Below are positions 1 through 12,330 of a stretch of DNA of 64,000 nucleotides, piece by piece (within the stretch, counting starts at the first letter, position 1; each line of letters opens with the position of its first letter). Below the pieces are notes generated by a model. It saw only the letters and a program-made list of their open reading frames with translations, did not search any database and had not been told where the DNA came from. The stretch is from NCBI GenBank assembly GCA_011032825.1, contig JAADJZ010000021.1:310001-374000 (forward strand), in the 5' to 3' direction. A program made the translations under genes and the position numbers. Origin of the DNA: Massariosphaeria phaeospora (Eukaryota; Ascomycota; Dothideomycetes; Pleosporales).

Positions 1-128
1 ACATCGTACATCGCACAACAATCCACAGGTGAAATCCGGTCTTGCATCCGCTCTATATAAGACATTGGGACTTCCATACAAGTCGTGTGGTCATAAAGCA
101 CCTGTTCTCCCCTCTTCTCGAAACATAC

Positions 129-1565
129 ATGATGGAGAAATCATCAAGCCCAAAACCTTCTACGGACGACTCGGTTCATGACACTGTACAAGCGGATACG
201 GAACTAGGGCCGGTCGATCCACGACATGCAAGCCAGTTCCCTGACGGTGGGAAAGATGCGTGGTTATGTCTCCTAGGAGCCGCTTGCTGTTTATTCTGCG
301 TGAGTAAGACCCAAATCCGCTCCCTTCGTTTCCACAACATCCGAATCTTGTACTGACAGTAAATCGGCACTAGAGTTTCGGATGGATCAATTGCCTGGGC
401 GTCTTCCAGAATTATTACCAGACCAACCTGCTCAGTAATTACTCTCCGAGTACTATCGCATGGATCCCATCTTGCGAGATCTTCATGATGTTCCTGCCCG
501 GTCCTATCGTCGGCTTCGTTTATGACAACCACGGGCCAAAGTACCTCCTGCTGTTCGGCGCCTTCTTCCATGTCTTCGGCCTCATGATGACGAGTTTGTG
601 CACCGAGTACTATCAGTTGATCTTAGCTCAAGGGATATGCAGCCCGTTGGGACTCAACTGCATTTTTCAAGCAGGAACCAGCACCGTTACAACGTGGTTT
701 CTGAAAAAGCGGGGCGCCGCATATGGCATTATGGCTGCAGGAGCGGGACTTGGTGGGATAATCTTTCCAATAATGGCTTCACATCTGATTCCTCGGGTTG
801 GGTTTGGATGGACGATGCGAATCTTTGCATTCACAATCCTCGCACTGCTCGGTATTGCTGCCATCACCGTCAAATCACGCCTTCCGCCAAAGCCTCGCAC
901 ACTAGAGCTTGGGGTATTCTTGGAGCCTTTCAGAGACCCTCGTTTCGCGTTGTTAACGGTCTCTTCGTTTTTCTTCTTTATGGGCTTGTTCATTCCCATC
1001 AACTTCATCGAGGTGCAAGCCCTGGCCAGCGGGATGTCGATACGGCTAGCCGGATATCTACTTGCCATTCTTAATACAGCAAGGTATGTCTTACACCTGG
1101 CTCTCCCTACGCGTCTGGAAACTGATTGTTACAAGTATCTTTGGACGAGTAATACCAGGTGCACTTGCCGACAAATTTGGCCGCTTCAACATGCAGGTGC
1201 TCATGGCCTCCTTCGCGGGCATCATCGTCCTAGCTCTCGCCCTACCGGCTTCAGGAAACACGGCGTTCATCGCATTCGCAGCTTTCTACGGCTTCGGCTC
1301 GGGTGCTTTTGTCTCGCTCCTACCAGCGCAAATAGCATACATCTCCAAGGTTGAGGAGATTGGCGTTCGGACAGGCGTGGTTTTCTCATGCATTGCGATC
1401 GCTGGATTAGTAGGCAACCCCATCGCTGGAGCCATCGTGGGTCGCGAGCATGGAGGCTTTGATGGCTTAAACATATTCGCGGGGGTGATGCTCTTGGCGG
1501 GTGCAGTGCTATTCACGGTCACGAGAATGGTGGTTGCTGAGTGGAAGGTTCTGAGCAAGGTGTAA
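129..1565 (+). CDS. MFS transporter, monocarboxylate/riboflavin (MCT/MCH) type
   Basis: Plasma-membrane transporter of the fungal monocarboxylate-porter-like branch of the major facilitator superfamily; the substrate cannot be read from sequence. Model: exons 129-299, 374-1083, 1136-1565 (436 aa), phases 0 and 2. The start is the first of two adjacent ATGs, giving an MMEKSSS cytosolic N-terminus of about 50 residues before the first membrane segment. The WINCLGVFQNYYQ block after TM1 and the loop GRVIPGALADKFGRFN between TM8 and TM9 are typical of the family, and the latter is rebuilt only by splicing 1083 to 1136. Hydrophobic segments continue to the C-terminus, which ends in a short basic tail. 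Length is normal to slightly short for the family. A Zn2Cys6 regulator follows on the same strand, which suggests a catabolic or metabolite-export pair. Family call is secure, substrate unknown. Confidence 0.9.
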
Positions 1566-2025
1566 AAGCAATACAGGCTTGTATTCCCGGGGATCACTTC
1601 TTTCTAATACTCTCCATTTTGATCTTATCCTATGTACAGTACTCCGTATGATGTATAAGTTGAGCTCAGCTCGTGGCTCGGCTCAAAAAGATACACGTCA
1701 TGGATTTCATCGCTACGCCGACCAGTCTGGAAGACTTCTCGTACGATAATCCGGTCGAGAGAAATGACGTGTTAGGTCATTCTGAACATGTCCGAAAAGC
1801 CGATGTACGACAAGTCGCTAGCCGCACTGGGTCTGGCGTTGTACGATGACATCCTCGTACAAAACTCTGGAACTTCGCTGCACACTACCCGTGGACATCT
1901 TGTCATCTGCCATTCTTTCGCTCCTACCAAATCCGGGCATTTTCAACCAATCAAGGCGTTCAAATATCAGCTACCTTCGTATCCTACCGCCAAGTACCTT
2001 TCAAGGCCAAGCAGAGTTGTACGAG

Positions 2026-4271
2026 ATGCCCAAGGCGCGGTCAACATGCACGCGATGCAGCATGCGCCGTCAGAAGTGCGATCGGAAAAGCCCATGTTCG
2101 CGCTGTGTTCTGAATAAAGAAGGTCATCTTTGTAGCACACAATGGCCGCACACCGGATACAATGCTAGCCTCCATCGAAAGTATCCGAGAAAGACGTCGC
2201 CCACCAGTTCTCAGCGATCTGATAATATCCAAGGCACTCCAAATACAGACGACAGCAACTCTCAGCAGCCCTGGCCTGTTACACCCATCTCGCTTCAGGA
2301 ATCCTCTTTTTCGACAGAACGCCGTTGGAATGCTACACCACCTTCAACGAAACGGGATTTCGTCACATTCGGCCGACCTGACTTCTCGAACATCACAATT
2401 GGTTCCCTGCTTGATGATAGAGACACATGTGCTACAAATAAGGACCTGATGGACCAGACGTTGAACCAAGTGGTGTGCAAGAACTTCGGCGAGAATGGAG
2501 CATACACTGGCTTTTCCACTGCAGCAAGGGCTGTAGAGGTATACCATATTCAATCCCTAATGCCTCCTAGACATCAAGTTTTCCAAATGGTCGATTACCA
2601 TGGAAACCATATGCTCTACTGGGCGGGTGGAATATATCACGGCCCGAGTTTCCGAACCAGTGTGACACAAGCATACGGTGAATCCGACGACCTAGAATTA
2701 CGGCATCTGGATTGGCGTTGGACCGCATTGCTGTTTTCTGTTTTATCTGCCAGTATCATTGGTTGCCCAGAAGCCACGTCAACTATGTGGGGTTTCTCGA
2801 CATCCGAGAAAGTGCGACTAGCAAGACAATGGGGCACTGCCGCGTTGAGTTCTCTACAACTCGGAGATTTCGCCTCAAAGCACCATATCTACTCGATCCA
2901 AGCCATTCTCAATCTACATGCCTCTGAACATCTTGTAGGCTCAACTAAAGAGTGGGCGGTATCACAAGGGGCTGCAGCCATCATTGCGCGGGGACTGGGT
3001 CTAAACAAACTAGGGCCACATCCAGATGACGGGAAAGACACGGGACTTAGCGCTGAACAGAAAGAGGCGCTGCTGCGAAGAGAGATTGGTCGAAGAGTTT
3101 GGATTACTGTGACGTCTCTGGATTGGCTTTGCTCTGCGTCACTGGGTATGTATACCATTCAAAGGAAGCATAACACGAGTGTCAAGCCTAGTCACTTTAT
3201 CGAAGTGACTATGACACCTATTACCAATGGGCTGACACCGGCCATGACCCGATTCTCCAATTACTTAAACGAGGTTGCCTATCTGCTTGTTGCGTACCAC
3301 GACGACATGCTCGATACTCCGGACACAACTACCAAATACAAACTTGTCTTGCAGTATGATAGCAAGCTACGACAGATGGACTCAGAGCAAGCCCCAAAAT
3401 GCCTACTGCCAACCACCCCGTTCAATCCCGCCTGGCCACGCTGGGTCGCATGGTCAAGATATATGGCTCAATCTTCCAGTGCGCACAAAATAATCATGAT
3501 TCACCAAAGCTTTTTGGGAAGAAGTTTTCAAGAACCTCAGTACACTTACAGTCGATGGGCTTGTGTAGAGGCTGCTAAGACCATACTGGGGACAATGGAA
3601 CGGACGCGCGATGAACAGGAGCCACAGTGGTGGGTGGAACAGGTACGTACTAGTATTTATCACGCCGTTACTTGCGTGCGAAACCGATAGCTTTAAATGA
3701 TCGGGTAATCGTCTCTTGAAGATAACCGAAGGCTCTCTCACCTAGAAGAATAGTCATATCAACTGTATGTCGATTGTGGACATGCGCTAACTGTCATTAT
3801 AAGGCTTTTGTCGTCACAGCAGGACTAGTCTTAGTTCTTGACCTCTTCCATCGCTCAGACAAGGACCCTGAAGTCCAAAACTACCAAAACAGCATCGAGC
3901 GCGCTATCGAAATCCTCCGCCGGTGGCCGACAAGCTCTGTGGCAACGCACGGCATCCGCCTCCTCTCTCCGCTATTGCAAGAGTGCAACAAAAGATTTGT
4001 TCGGAGTCTAGAGCCACTCACGCAGACGGTTTCAGCCTTCTCAAGCACTCTTTCACCCATTGAACTTGCTGATAGCGTGATTGGGGAGACCCGAGTACCT
4101 GTGCCTGAAGCTGGCGCGTTTCTTACAGTTCCTCTGGAGGTTCCCTCCATCCCCGATGTCGATATGCTCGAGTTCCAAAATCTCTTGGATACACTACCTC
4201 CAGAAGTTGGATTCGATAACAACATATTTTTCGAAAGTATGTTATCACTCACCAATAGTCAATTCTTTTAG
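2026..4271 (+). CDS. Zn2Cys6 fungal-specific transcription factor
   Basis: Nuclear DNA-binding regulator. Exons 2026-3642 and 3804-4271 give 694 aa. I start at ATG 2026 because the binuclear cluster follows immediately (CTRCSMRRQKCDRKSPCSRC plus a final Cys, residues about 8-34: C-x2-C-x6-C-x5-C-x2-C-x8-C) with the usual basic linker after it. The frame is open upstream to an ATG at 1846, so an N-terminal extension is possible. The middle region (residues about 200-500) has the acidic/hydrophobic pattern of the fungal transcription factor domain, including an RREIGRRVWITVTSLDW block. The 161-nt intron is long for this window and could hide alternative splicing; the chosen acceptor gives AFVVTAGLVLVLDLFH, the usual late helix. 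It lies 460 bp downstream of an MFS transporter and may regulate it (inference). Confidence 0.88.
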
Positions 4272-4480
4272 ACTACAAGGTTGTTAAAGGTGAAGGTGGC
4301 TACTTTATGTATTACCTAAACATCCAATGCATTCTCTCACTTTCACCACTTGTTAACGCAAAGGTCCTCTCTCACACTATACTCCTGCCGACTCTCCTAT
4401 CTTCTCACACGTCAAATATTCTACAATTTACCAGCGTGCTCCCACCAACTCTCCTCTTCCAAACAACAACTCTGCACAAG

Positions 4481-5508
4481 ATGGTCGTCAAGTTCAACAA
4501 CGACAAGGGTTTGATCCTGCACATCATCAAACTCAATGGGAAGTTGCAGATACGGTTCACCGCTGATGGCAGTTTAAGTGCGACCTACACACTCCAAGGC
4601 TCGGACGTGGATCATACACCCGCGATGAAAAAAGCTTGTCGCGATGCGTTAGGTCCGTCTCTATTATCACCGGGTCTAGAACTATTCCTAGAGGAAGTTC
4701 ACGGTAGTCTGAAGTTAGATTTCGTGGGCGCTACGGGTGGGACACTGAGGTTCGAGTTTAACGGAGTGCACGTGCCGAAGCAAGAGCAGAGGGCGATTAC
4801 GATCAATAGCGACAACAGCCAAGAGGAAACCAGACCTAGCCAACCAGTGGTGAAATCGACGCCAGCTACTTCGACCGAGACAGCTGAGATCGAAACCGGT
4901 CAGAGCACGATGCAAGGCAGTAGGTGACACATCAGTAGATTTTGATGGGGATTCGGTTTTGTCTACTGACTCCTTTTCAAGTACATGGTGTCCTCGGGTG
5001 CAATGACGAAGCGGAACCGAATCCTCGAAAGCGACAGGCCGCCGACTATACATCATACAAACACATATTCATGGAAGGGTATCGCAGTCGTACCCGCGAA
5101 AGTTCAATCAAGAAAGGAACGCTCCATGCCGATCTATTCTGTCACAAAGTATTCTTCAGATGCGCCGATGAAATGTTCGGATCTGATCTGCTATCGGGTT
5201 GGCGCGGTTTTGATTGTACGTACTCATCGATTGTGGCATCCAGCTCTGCATTCTAACGCCGAACAGTGCTTCAGGAAGATGTTTCGAATCCGGGAGTCGG
5301 GAAAGCCAGACGATACCAGATCACATATGCCATGCGGAGCTTCGGAGACATGCCGTTCTCCATGAACTACTGCAGCAGAAACGCGAAGGTTTTTGGCAAT
5401 AATGATGGCAGCAAAGACGAGAGGTTCACTTATACGGGTGAAAACAGGTTCCAGGCCATGTTCGACGCCGTTCAAGAGTGCCTGGATTACAATTCCAAAG
5501 TCGATTGA
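4481..5508 (+). CDS. Uncharacterised protein, member A of a three-gene family in this window
   Basis: I do not recognise a named domain. Exons 4481-4919, 4982-5215, 5267-5508 give 304 aa; donor gtaggt with a ctgac branch site defines the first intron. The N-terminal block (LHIIKLNGKLQIRF and LKLDFVGATGGTLRFEFNGV, residues about 12-100) is a beta-rich pattern that resembles the N-termini of the genes at 23089 and 24905 (minus strand). After a Ser/Thr/Glu-rich linker comes a second block, YKHIFMEGY then KGTLHADL, matching RHMYLRGH/GELHIDR and QHLYIHC/GALHIDL in the other two. The last intron interrupts the codon after GFD in phase 1, the same place and phase as in both relatives. No signal peptide or membrane segment. 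This copy is the most divergent of the three. Function unknown. Confidence 0.75.
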
Positions 5509-7744
5509 GGGTGGAGCTGTCTGTCCATGATTAGGGTTTTCTGGCTGAACATTTCATCAGCGGTTCAGCAAAGGAGAGCTACCAGTATCTAAAAGCTACA
5601 ACTCAAGAAAGCAGGCGGGAGTGGTCCAGCCACACGGGGAAGTTGGCCTGGCTCATAGGGTTCCGAGCGAAAAGTCTATGTCTCTCTATGAACGAAACCC
5701 AGAACAGGCACGGATGGGGTTTCTCTTACATAACTCTAGAGTGATCTACACAAGCGGGGTCTTCTTTTATGAAGTGGACACTTGACAAACAAAAAGTTCA
5801 TTTGGTCTTCTATCTCATCATCAAGAGTGAGCGTTAGCCTTTGCCTCCATCCAGCAATCGCCCGAACTAAACCGCATGCTTGGGGATTCGAGTCACGACT
5901 CCGCGATTGCACAAATAGTCATTGTTCAAGGCGGAGTAAGAGTAGTATGCGAAGGTGCGAAGACTGGAATTATATGACGTATACGACACAACTCACCTTG
6001 GAAGTCTTGCGAATGTGAACCCACGTCCCGTCATTGCGCACGTTCGTAGCAACACTGCTCATTCTCTGTCAGCCCTACCACCTTCTCTAGACTTCGCACT
6101 CACACTCGCCATCTCTAAAAAGTCTCGCCTTGCCACCTATAAACCTTCATAGCGAGCTCCCATACCCCTACCCTCCTACCATTTACAGCACCCTCGCAAG
6201 ATCCCTACCAAGCGACGTCGCTCTACGGAGATTACATCCCCCATCCCCTCCCGTGGGGTCTAAGACATTTCCCTCCGCCTCGCTTTCTCGGAACAGCAAT
6301 TGTTCAACAGCGGGATTGTGAAACGAAGCCAAGGGTCGATGATCGGACAATCAGTTCGCAAAAACAATTACAGAACACAATTGTTGAGGTTACGTTTACC
6401 TTTTTACTATGCTTTTCTTTTCTTCCTGTGCTTATTTCGCGCACGCACAGTAATCAGATCGCGCACCGCACCAATCGCCCGTCCCGCCCCATCGCTCCCG
6501 AGGAACGGCTAATGTTTCTTTTTCTCGCGTCTACGCCGCATGAGGCACGGAACGTTAAACTTTATTTTCGCATGTTTATTTCGACATTCTTCCCACCTTT
6601 GCAGGTAGGAGAGGAGGGGAGAGTAAGCTTGGACGGGGACCCACGTAACCCCCACAAACCTAGGCCCCCCTCCTATGTTTAGCCAGCCATTATGTTTCTT
6701 CCGGACAGCGCGGACTCCACCGCTACGCGTCGAATGCATGAACAGAACAATCCGCCATGGCAAACAAAAGCTCAGCCCAGCTGTCCAAAAAAATTCTTCA
6801 GCTCTCCAGGGTTGCCTAACGCAAGAACGCCACACCGCCACCCGCCGTGGCTGAGCCCCTCGTCCCCACCTTCCAGACCCAGCCCTGATCAGACGGAGCG
6901 CACGCACCACGTTTCAAACACACGACGACTTCTGCGCGTCCATTGGCGGAAAAGACGTTGCCTTCGGTCCAATAGTTTGCCTAGATTTTATAGTACGGAG
7001 TAGATTTCTGCTCTGCGGATAGAGTAGGCGGTTGCCTGTTGCGGGAATGATGTTGCGAGGGTGTGAAACAAGGGTGTGATGGGGATGTGGGGAGGTTGTG
7101 GGTCGCGATCGGCGTGGTGTTCAGGTCCGTTAATTTCGGATGTGTGTGCGCGTGTGGCGATCAGTGGATATGGGATGGACGATGGGCCAAGGGAGATCTG
7201 CAGGGGAGAATACTCTATCTTCGACGACACCTAGTAAAGAAGGAGGGGTTGTAGGGGTTTAAAGGATTGGAGACCTTGAACCCACCGCTTTGAAGGTCGA
7301 AACGCCAATTGCTTGGATTGAAATCCATCCTTGTTAGTTGGGTACAGTAGAAGGTCACTTCCAAGACAGCACAGATTTAGTGGAAAACGGTTTGAGTAAA
7401 CAAGCAGTGGTATTTGATACGATGCCAGTTTTCTATGTATGCAAAAGGGATATGCAGCGAAGGTAAAAACAGTCTCTCAGCAGCAGCTTCTGCGAGGATG
7501 ATGATCCAAGAACTCCTGGAATGCAGTGCCATGTGTGAAATGAATATGGACAGAATGTGAAAATGTGAAGAAGAAGAGAAGAGAAGTGAAGGTATCCCCC
7601 GGGCCTGTCAGTCCCAGACCCAGTCCACCCGTGAGAAGAAGTTGGGCAAGCGCCCCGCAACCTAGAATATGCAAATCAAACAAATGTCATCAAGGTGCTC
7701 CGAAGAGCGTCGTCCTGGCTAAAAGATCCGTCGTGTCGAAAGAC
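5509..7744. other. Long intergenic region, no supported gene
   Basis: About 2.2 kb without a convincing coding region. Short open frames here are low-complexity (Ser/Pro/Arg-rich) and have no splice partners or recognisable motifs. The part at 6040-6260 is pyrimidine-rich on the plus strand, as in fungal promoters or 5' leaders, but no gene starts nearby on that strand. A copy of the 9-mer TACGGAGTA lies at 6994-7002. The right end (about 7430-7744) is probably the 3' untranslated region of the minus-strand LPMO gene. Confidence 0.5.
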
Positions 7745-8803
7745 TTAAATGCGCGGGCGGGCAATGCGGCCATTGTAGCCGCGCTTGGTGATGTTGCCGT
7801 TGCTGCAAGTAGTGCCAGCAGCAAGAGCCTGAGGAACGGCAACGCCGTTGGCGCAGATTCCGAACTGGTTGCTGCCGATGCAGATGATGGCGCCCTCAGT
7901 GGTGCAGCTGTTGCCGCCGGTGGGAGGAGTCACAGGGGCCGACGAAGGGACCGAAGGAACACCGGTGCCCATGGGAGGCTTAACAGTGGCGGTGACAACG
8001 ACGAGAGTGGTCTTGGTCGACTGGATGGGGGGAGAGACGCCAGTGGGAGCCAGAACGCCACCAGTGTTGGAAGCAGCCGGTGCGGAAGGCGAAGGGCCAG
8101 CTGGGGGAACGGAGGGGGCAGCGGAGGGAGCTGCGGAAGGCGAGCCAGCGGGTGGGGCGGTACCTCCACCGCCAGTGGCACCACACTCGCCGAGTGGGGC
8201 CAAGAATTCCTCGGAAGACTTGGTAACATCCTCGCCAGGGTTGGGGAATTTGACGGCAAAGTTGTCTGCAGTCTTGCAGGAACCACCAATGTTGGCAGTG
8301 AACATGTCGGGCAATGCCATGAAGGCCGCGGTATCGCTGGCACCACCGGTGATGGTGATGGGAGCGCAGTTCATGTACATCTCGCGGTTGCCGATCTTGT
8401 TGAACCAGGTCCATGCAAATGTAGCCTCGCCGTTGGGAACGCTGGCGGGCAGGGTGAAGTCGAGGGGCTTGCCTTCTTCGGGGCAGGCTCCCTCGTATGA
8501 CTTAATGACCTTGAAGACGGAGTCCTTCGTCGGCTCCTTGTCCGTAGTGATAGACAGTTGGCAAGATCCACCTGCGTGGACTGCGCTGCCCTTGAGCTTC
8601 ACTTGTTGAGCTGCTCCGACAGCCATGTTGTTCATCTTCGTGATCTTGAATCCGATGTTGGCTTTGCAAGGAAAACCCGCGGCATTGATCGGGTCGTTAT
8701 TGATTTGATCGACACTGAAAGGCGTGGGGTTTTCCATGAGCATGTGAGCACTGCTCGTAGCCAAGAGGGCAGCGGCTGCCAGGATGGTAGATCGGAAAGA
8801 CAT
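7745..8803 (-). CDS. AA11 lytic polysaccharide monooxygenase with C-terminal X278-like chitin-binding module
   Basis: Secreted copper enzyme; AA11 members cleave chitin oxidatively. Single exon, 352 aa. The start at 8803 (MSFRST) gives a clean signal peptide ending SSA, so that His20 (HMLMENPTPF) becomes the N-terminal copper-binding residue. The second copper His is His76 in VHAGGSC, and the axial Tyr is probably Tyr143 in the family block WTWFNKIGNREMYMN. The catalytic domain runs to about residue 215, followed by a Pro/Ala/Ser/Gly-rich linker (about 220-290) and a short Cys-containing module with the pattern TEGAIICIGSNQFGICANG, as in the X278 module of AA11 enzymes. Frame 8869 is open upstream but would bury the signal peptide. 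Long open frames on the plus strand here are shadows of this GC-rich gene. It probably acts on fungal or insect chitin. Confidence 0.93.
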   Translation of the reverse strand: MSFRSTILAAAALLATSSAHMLMENPTPFSVDQINNDPINAAGFPCKANIGFKITKMNNMAVGAAQQVKLKGSAVHAGGSCQLSITTDKEPTKDSVFKVIKSYEGACPEEGKPLDFTLPASVPNGEATFAWTWFNKIGNREMYMNCAPITITGGASDTAAFMALPDMFTANIGGSCKTADNFAVKFPNPGEDVTKSSEEFLAPLGECGATGGGGTAPPAGSPSAAPSAAPSVPPAGPSPSAPAASNTGGVLAPTGVSPPIQSTKTTLVVVTATVKPPMGTGVPSVPSSAPVTPPTGGNSCTTEGAIICIGSNQFGICANGVAVPQALAAGTTCSNGNITKRGYNGRIARPRI

Positions 8804-9932
8804 GGTGATAATATTTGGAAAGGTAAACTGGGTGGTTGGTTGTGAAAGAGTGTGAGTTGAAGAAGTCAAAAAATGCTAGTCCGGCTAGAGAGAAGAAAGC
8901 ACTGCAAAAGTAGAAGAATGAAGAAGCTGCTGAGAGAGTGTGTTGTGATGAGGAGTTACAGAGCGGCTATGGCAAAGGTTTATATACGTTAGTGAGGTAG
9001 CATCCTGCCCACGACGCCTGTCTCTACTGGGACTCCCTTGACAATCCCTCAATCTAAGAAACAGTTTCGAATACGACAGTCCGAAAACCAAACAAGGCGC
9101 GGTAGGCATGGAGTGCGTGGAGTGGACTGCCCCACTAAGACGGGCGTTTACGCGGTGAAACGGGGTGCACCGAGATCGTCCTCGGGTAGTGGCCAAAGAA
9201 GGGCTGGGGACGCCGAGGCGCTGATGCAGGAACATCATGCGCGGGGGTCCTAAACGGAGATGCCGTAGGCTCGTGGTGGGCCATGGCAGCTGGTGGTGTT
9301 TTCGCCCTTACGGCGGCGTTTCGATGGCAGGGCCCGTTCGGCCGGTCATTGGAAGAGGCGCAGTCGCCTGCCGGGCCGCGAGTAAAGCCGACCCCCTGGC
9401 CGGCCGCTAGTCGTTTTAGCCTGTGTCGCAGATCGGCAGCCAACTCCCCGGCACATGGCTGCTGATTGGCGAGCAGACCGCCTTGTTGTGTGCTGCGTCG
9501 TTCTCCCTTTGCCTCCGCTCTGCACAGTGGCAGCCCACAAGAGCTGCTCTCGACGCCTGGCTGGTCCGTCACATCTTCTCTCCAGCTGCAAAGAAGACTG
9601 GCTGACGAAAGCGCTTGCGTGTGTCGATCGCGCCTGTCCGCAAGGCCGTTGTCTTGTCATGCTTATCGGAGAAAATGTTTCGAGGCCGACAAGATGCAAC
9701 CTCGAAGCCGTTGCTGCCTGCCACTTCTGTCCATGTCCATTATGGGTTGCGAGTGTTTCCGTTGATGGCCAATTGCGCGCAACCGCGAGATTGCTGCGTT
9801 TCGCCGAGCGCTGAGCCACGCTGCCTCGAGAGGTCCTGGTACAATGCGTCGTGTAAACACGAAGTCCGTGATCCGTCATCCACCTCAAAATCCACATCCA
9901 ATCCGGCATCCGTCATCAGCTCGTGTCTTGCT
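8804..9932. other. Intergenic region, no supported gene
   Basis: About 1.1 kb containing the promoter of the minus-strand LPMO gene (its 5' leader is near 8804-8990, with TATATA at about 8980-8985) and the 3' flank of the membrane-protein gene at 9933. Overlapping Arg/Ser/Gln-rich open frames on both strands from 9135 to 9909 show no splice structure, no hydrophobic core and no family motif, so I do not call them. Confidence 0.5.
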
Positions 9933-12330
9933 TCAGGCGTACAGCCGACCTCGCTCTAATTTCCGCAACGTCACTCCTGCTGCGAAGGCAATATGGCCTA
10001 CGTCTTCGTCGCCCTGCACATCGGCGACATACACGTCGACATCTTTCAACAGCCTTGCTCGTTCCATGGCATCTAGAGTGCTGCCGCCGTTCGGCACCTT
10101 GACGTATGGATTGTGGTACGTCATGCTCGTTACGAAGCCAAATACTTCTGGCGCGAGAGTCTTATGTTTCAACACCAAGGCAGCGCTCCCGGCAGTAAAC
10201 ACAACTCCAGATGCGGCGAGTAGTAGCGCAAGCCAGCCATAGTTACAGACGAATATTTCTTCCAGAGTCATTAAGTCCGCGGTGGTGGTCGCCCCAATGA
10301 AGGGAGAATCAGAAGTCTGCGCTAGCATATCAAATTTTGGCCACCATTCAACATAGGAATGATTGGTCGCTGATAGGTTGTTGGGAAGGTACACGTTGAT
10401 GTCTGCAGCCGGAACGGTGTCTGGACCGTACAGAGAGAGGTTACCGGGCAAGCCACCAAAGTAGCCTGTTGGTTGCATGCTGATCTGGTAATAAGTATTC
10501 AGGACCAAACTCAATCTTCTTGAAAATATCTCGGATGGAATCACGGATATGTTGACGTAGCTCACATCCGAATCAGGACTGCCGGCATATTGTACGAATG
10601 GAGAAGCGGAAGTATTGGTGAGAAAACGCTCCGTCGGACTGGACCCGACAGTGAAGGGCGTCGCTATAGGAAATTGTTGGGCAAAATTGAGAAGAATTGA
10701 ATTGTGTTCAAAGCCAGTTAAGGTGGAAGGGCGGGTGTCGGAAAGGGACTTTCGAATCTTTTCTGCTGTGCATTGATCGCGCTCGCAGCGGATCTTCGCC
10801 TCGACATGGTGTTGGGATAAAGAACATCGCGCGACGTTTAATCCATAACCAGGTGTGGAGATGTACATTGACGCATAGACAAACTCTCTATTGGTATCGA
10901 TTTCTTTTGCATTCAGTCTGGAGCGGTTCAAGTTCCCCACAAAGCCGTCCAGACGGCCGAGCAGAGTCTCATCTTCTGTAGAGAAAGCCGGCCCGATATA
11001 ACCCGGTCGTGTTGAGTCGATGAAGAATGAAGTGATTCGGTTCGGTTGCGGTTCAAAGGGATTTTTTTGGGTCTTGTTTTCCCATACAGATCCTGGTGCG
11101 AGTTCGTTAAGCCGTGTGAAATTCGTGTCATGAGCGTCGGACCCGTCGGTCCCGTCCGGTAGGGTTGGATACGGACTGCGGCGAATAGTTCCACACGATA
11201 CAGAAAGATAGTTGTACTCCAAGTTTAGCTTCGACAATCCAGCCGACAGATTGCCAACCATAGGAATGCCAACGAGGGACGAGTATGCTTCAGGTATGGT
11301 CAAGTTTGTAGGAACAGATATCCAACCATCCGAATCAGCTGCAGATGAATCAAAAGCTTCCATTCGAGGAATTTTCACATTCCCCCAAGAATCACGAGGT
11401 CCGGTCTTCGTCGCCAATGGGGCCAACAGAGCAGCGGTGTAAAGAGCTCCCGCATCGGCGAACATTCCGTTTCCTGAATATGTCGATGACAGTCCCCACA
11501 TTGTCGCAGCCGGGCCGGTAGTAAGATATCTCAATTTTGTTGACGAATATGTTGCCTGATCATCCCTCGTCATAAGTCGGAGTGACGCTTGACCGCCGAG
11601 TGGTGACAAAGCCCAAAGGAAGAGTAAATTCGCACCGACTAGGGTTAACCGCTGCATCAAAAGCTGGCTTTCGATAGTCCCCCATACGGATTGGCTCGCC
11701 ATGAGCAGTTCCAAAGTCTGATTTATATGTTAGCATCTTCTGGTGGTATCTTAGTCGCGAGTGTTTCTATGGGGGTGCCAAATTACTCAGAAAAACTCAC
11801 ACTCAACTTGGTTCCTCTCTCAGCAAGGTATCTGGCAATCATTTTCATACTTCGTCCGCTAATCGCAGCAAATATGATGGGGAAGAGTGTGGGGCCCTAT
11901 GCGGTTAGCACTGGAGTGAACTTGATGGACTGAGCCAAACTACCAATTCAATAGCAAACTCAACCTTTGGACCAAACTCATTGCCTTTTGTGGGCTTTCC
12001 ATTCAGAGTCACCACTGCAATTCCGAGCACTGTTCAAGATTAGATAGTGTGTTCAAAAGCATTGATCATAAACCCACGAATGAAGTATATCGGGAGAAGG
12101 ACCAAAATGATATCCCCTAGTCCATATACATAGAAAACCCAATTACGCTTTTTCAGCGTTTGGGCATGCTCCGGCCAGCTTGGAACTCGGCTAACGGTCG
12201 TCTCCCACGTCTTGGACTTGGATTCCGTTCTTAGAAGATCCGGCAACTCAGGCGTCTCGGGGACATGAGTAGCGGCGCGATCCGGAAAAGAATTCGGATG
12301 GAAGCGCGAAAGGAAACCTGCCGGGTTCAT
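9933..12330 (-). CDS. Large fungal-specific membrane protein with glycosylated ectodomain
   Basis: Uncharacterised Pezizomycotina membrane protein. Four exons, in transcript order 12330-12078, 12029-11944, 11896-11801, 11717-9933, give 739 aa; all phases close, and the spliced core reads GPKVEFAIEL/GPTLFPIIFAAISGRS/MKMIARYLAERGTKLS. The first ATG is 12330; the open frame above it has only a TTG. An N-terminal cytosolic segment of about 65 residues is followed by a membrane helix (VFYVYGLGDIILVLLPIYFI), another hydrophobic stretch, a helix at RLTLVGANLLFLWALSPLGG, then a roughly 430-residue outside region with about ten N-glycosylation sequons (for example NLT, NFT, NKT, NRS, NIS), a final helix (WLALLLAASGVVFTAGSAAL) and a 90-residue cytosolic tail. 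It may be a surface sensor or adhesion protein, but nothing in the sequence proves a function. Confidence 0.82.

Noticed and set aside
7565..8609. Long plus-strand open frames opposite the LPMO gene
   Set aside because: Gly/Ala/Ser-rich shadows of the GC-rich linker and catalytic domain on the minus strand; no start context or family motif.
9135..9909. Overlapping minus- and plus-strand frames of 100-190 codons
   Set aside because: Arg/Ser/Gln-rich, no hydrophobic core, no splice sites that extend them, mutually overlapping on both strands.
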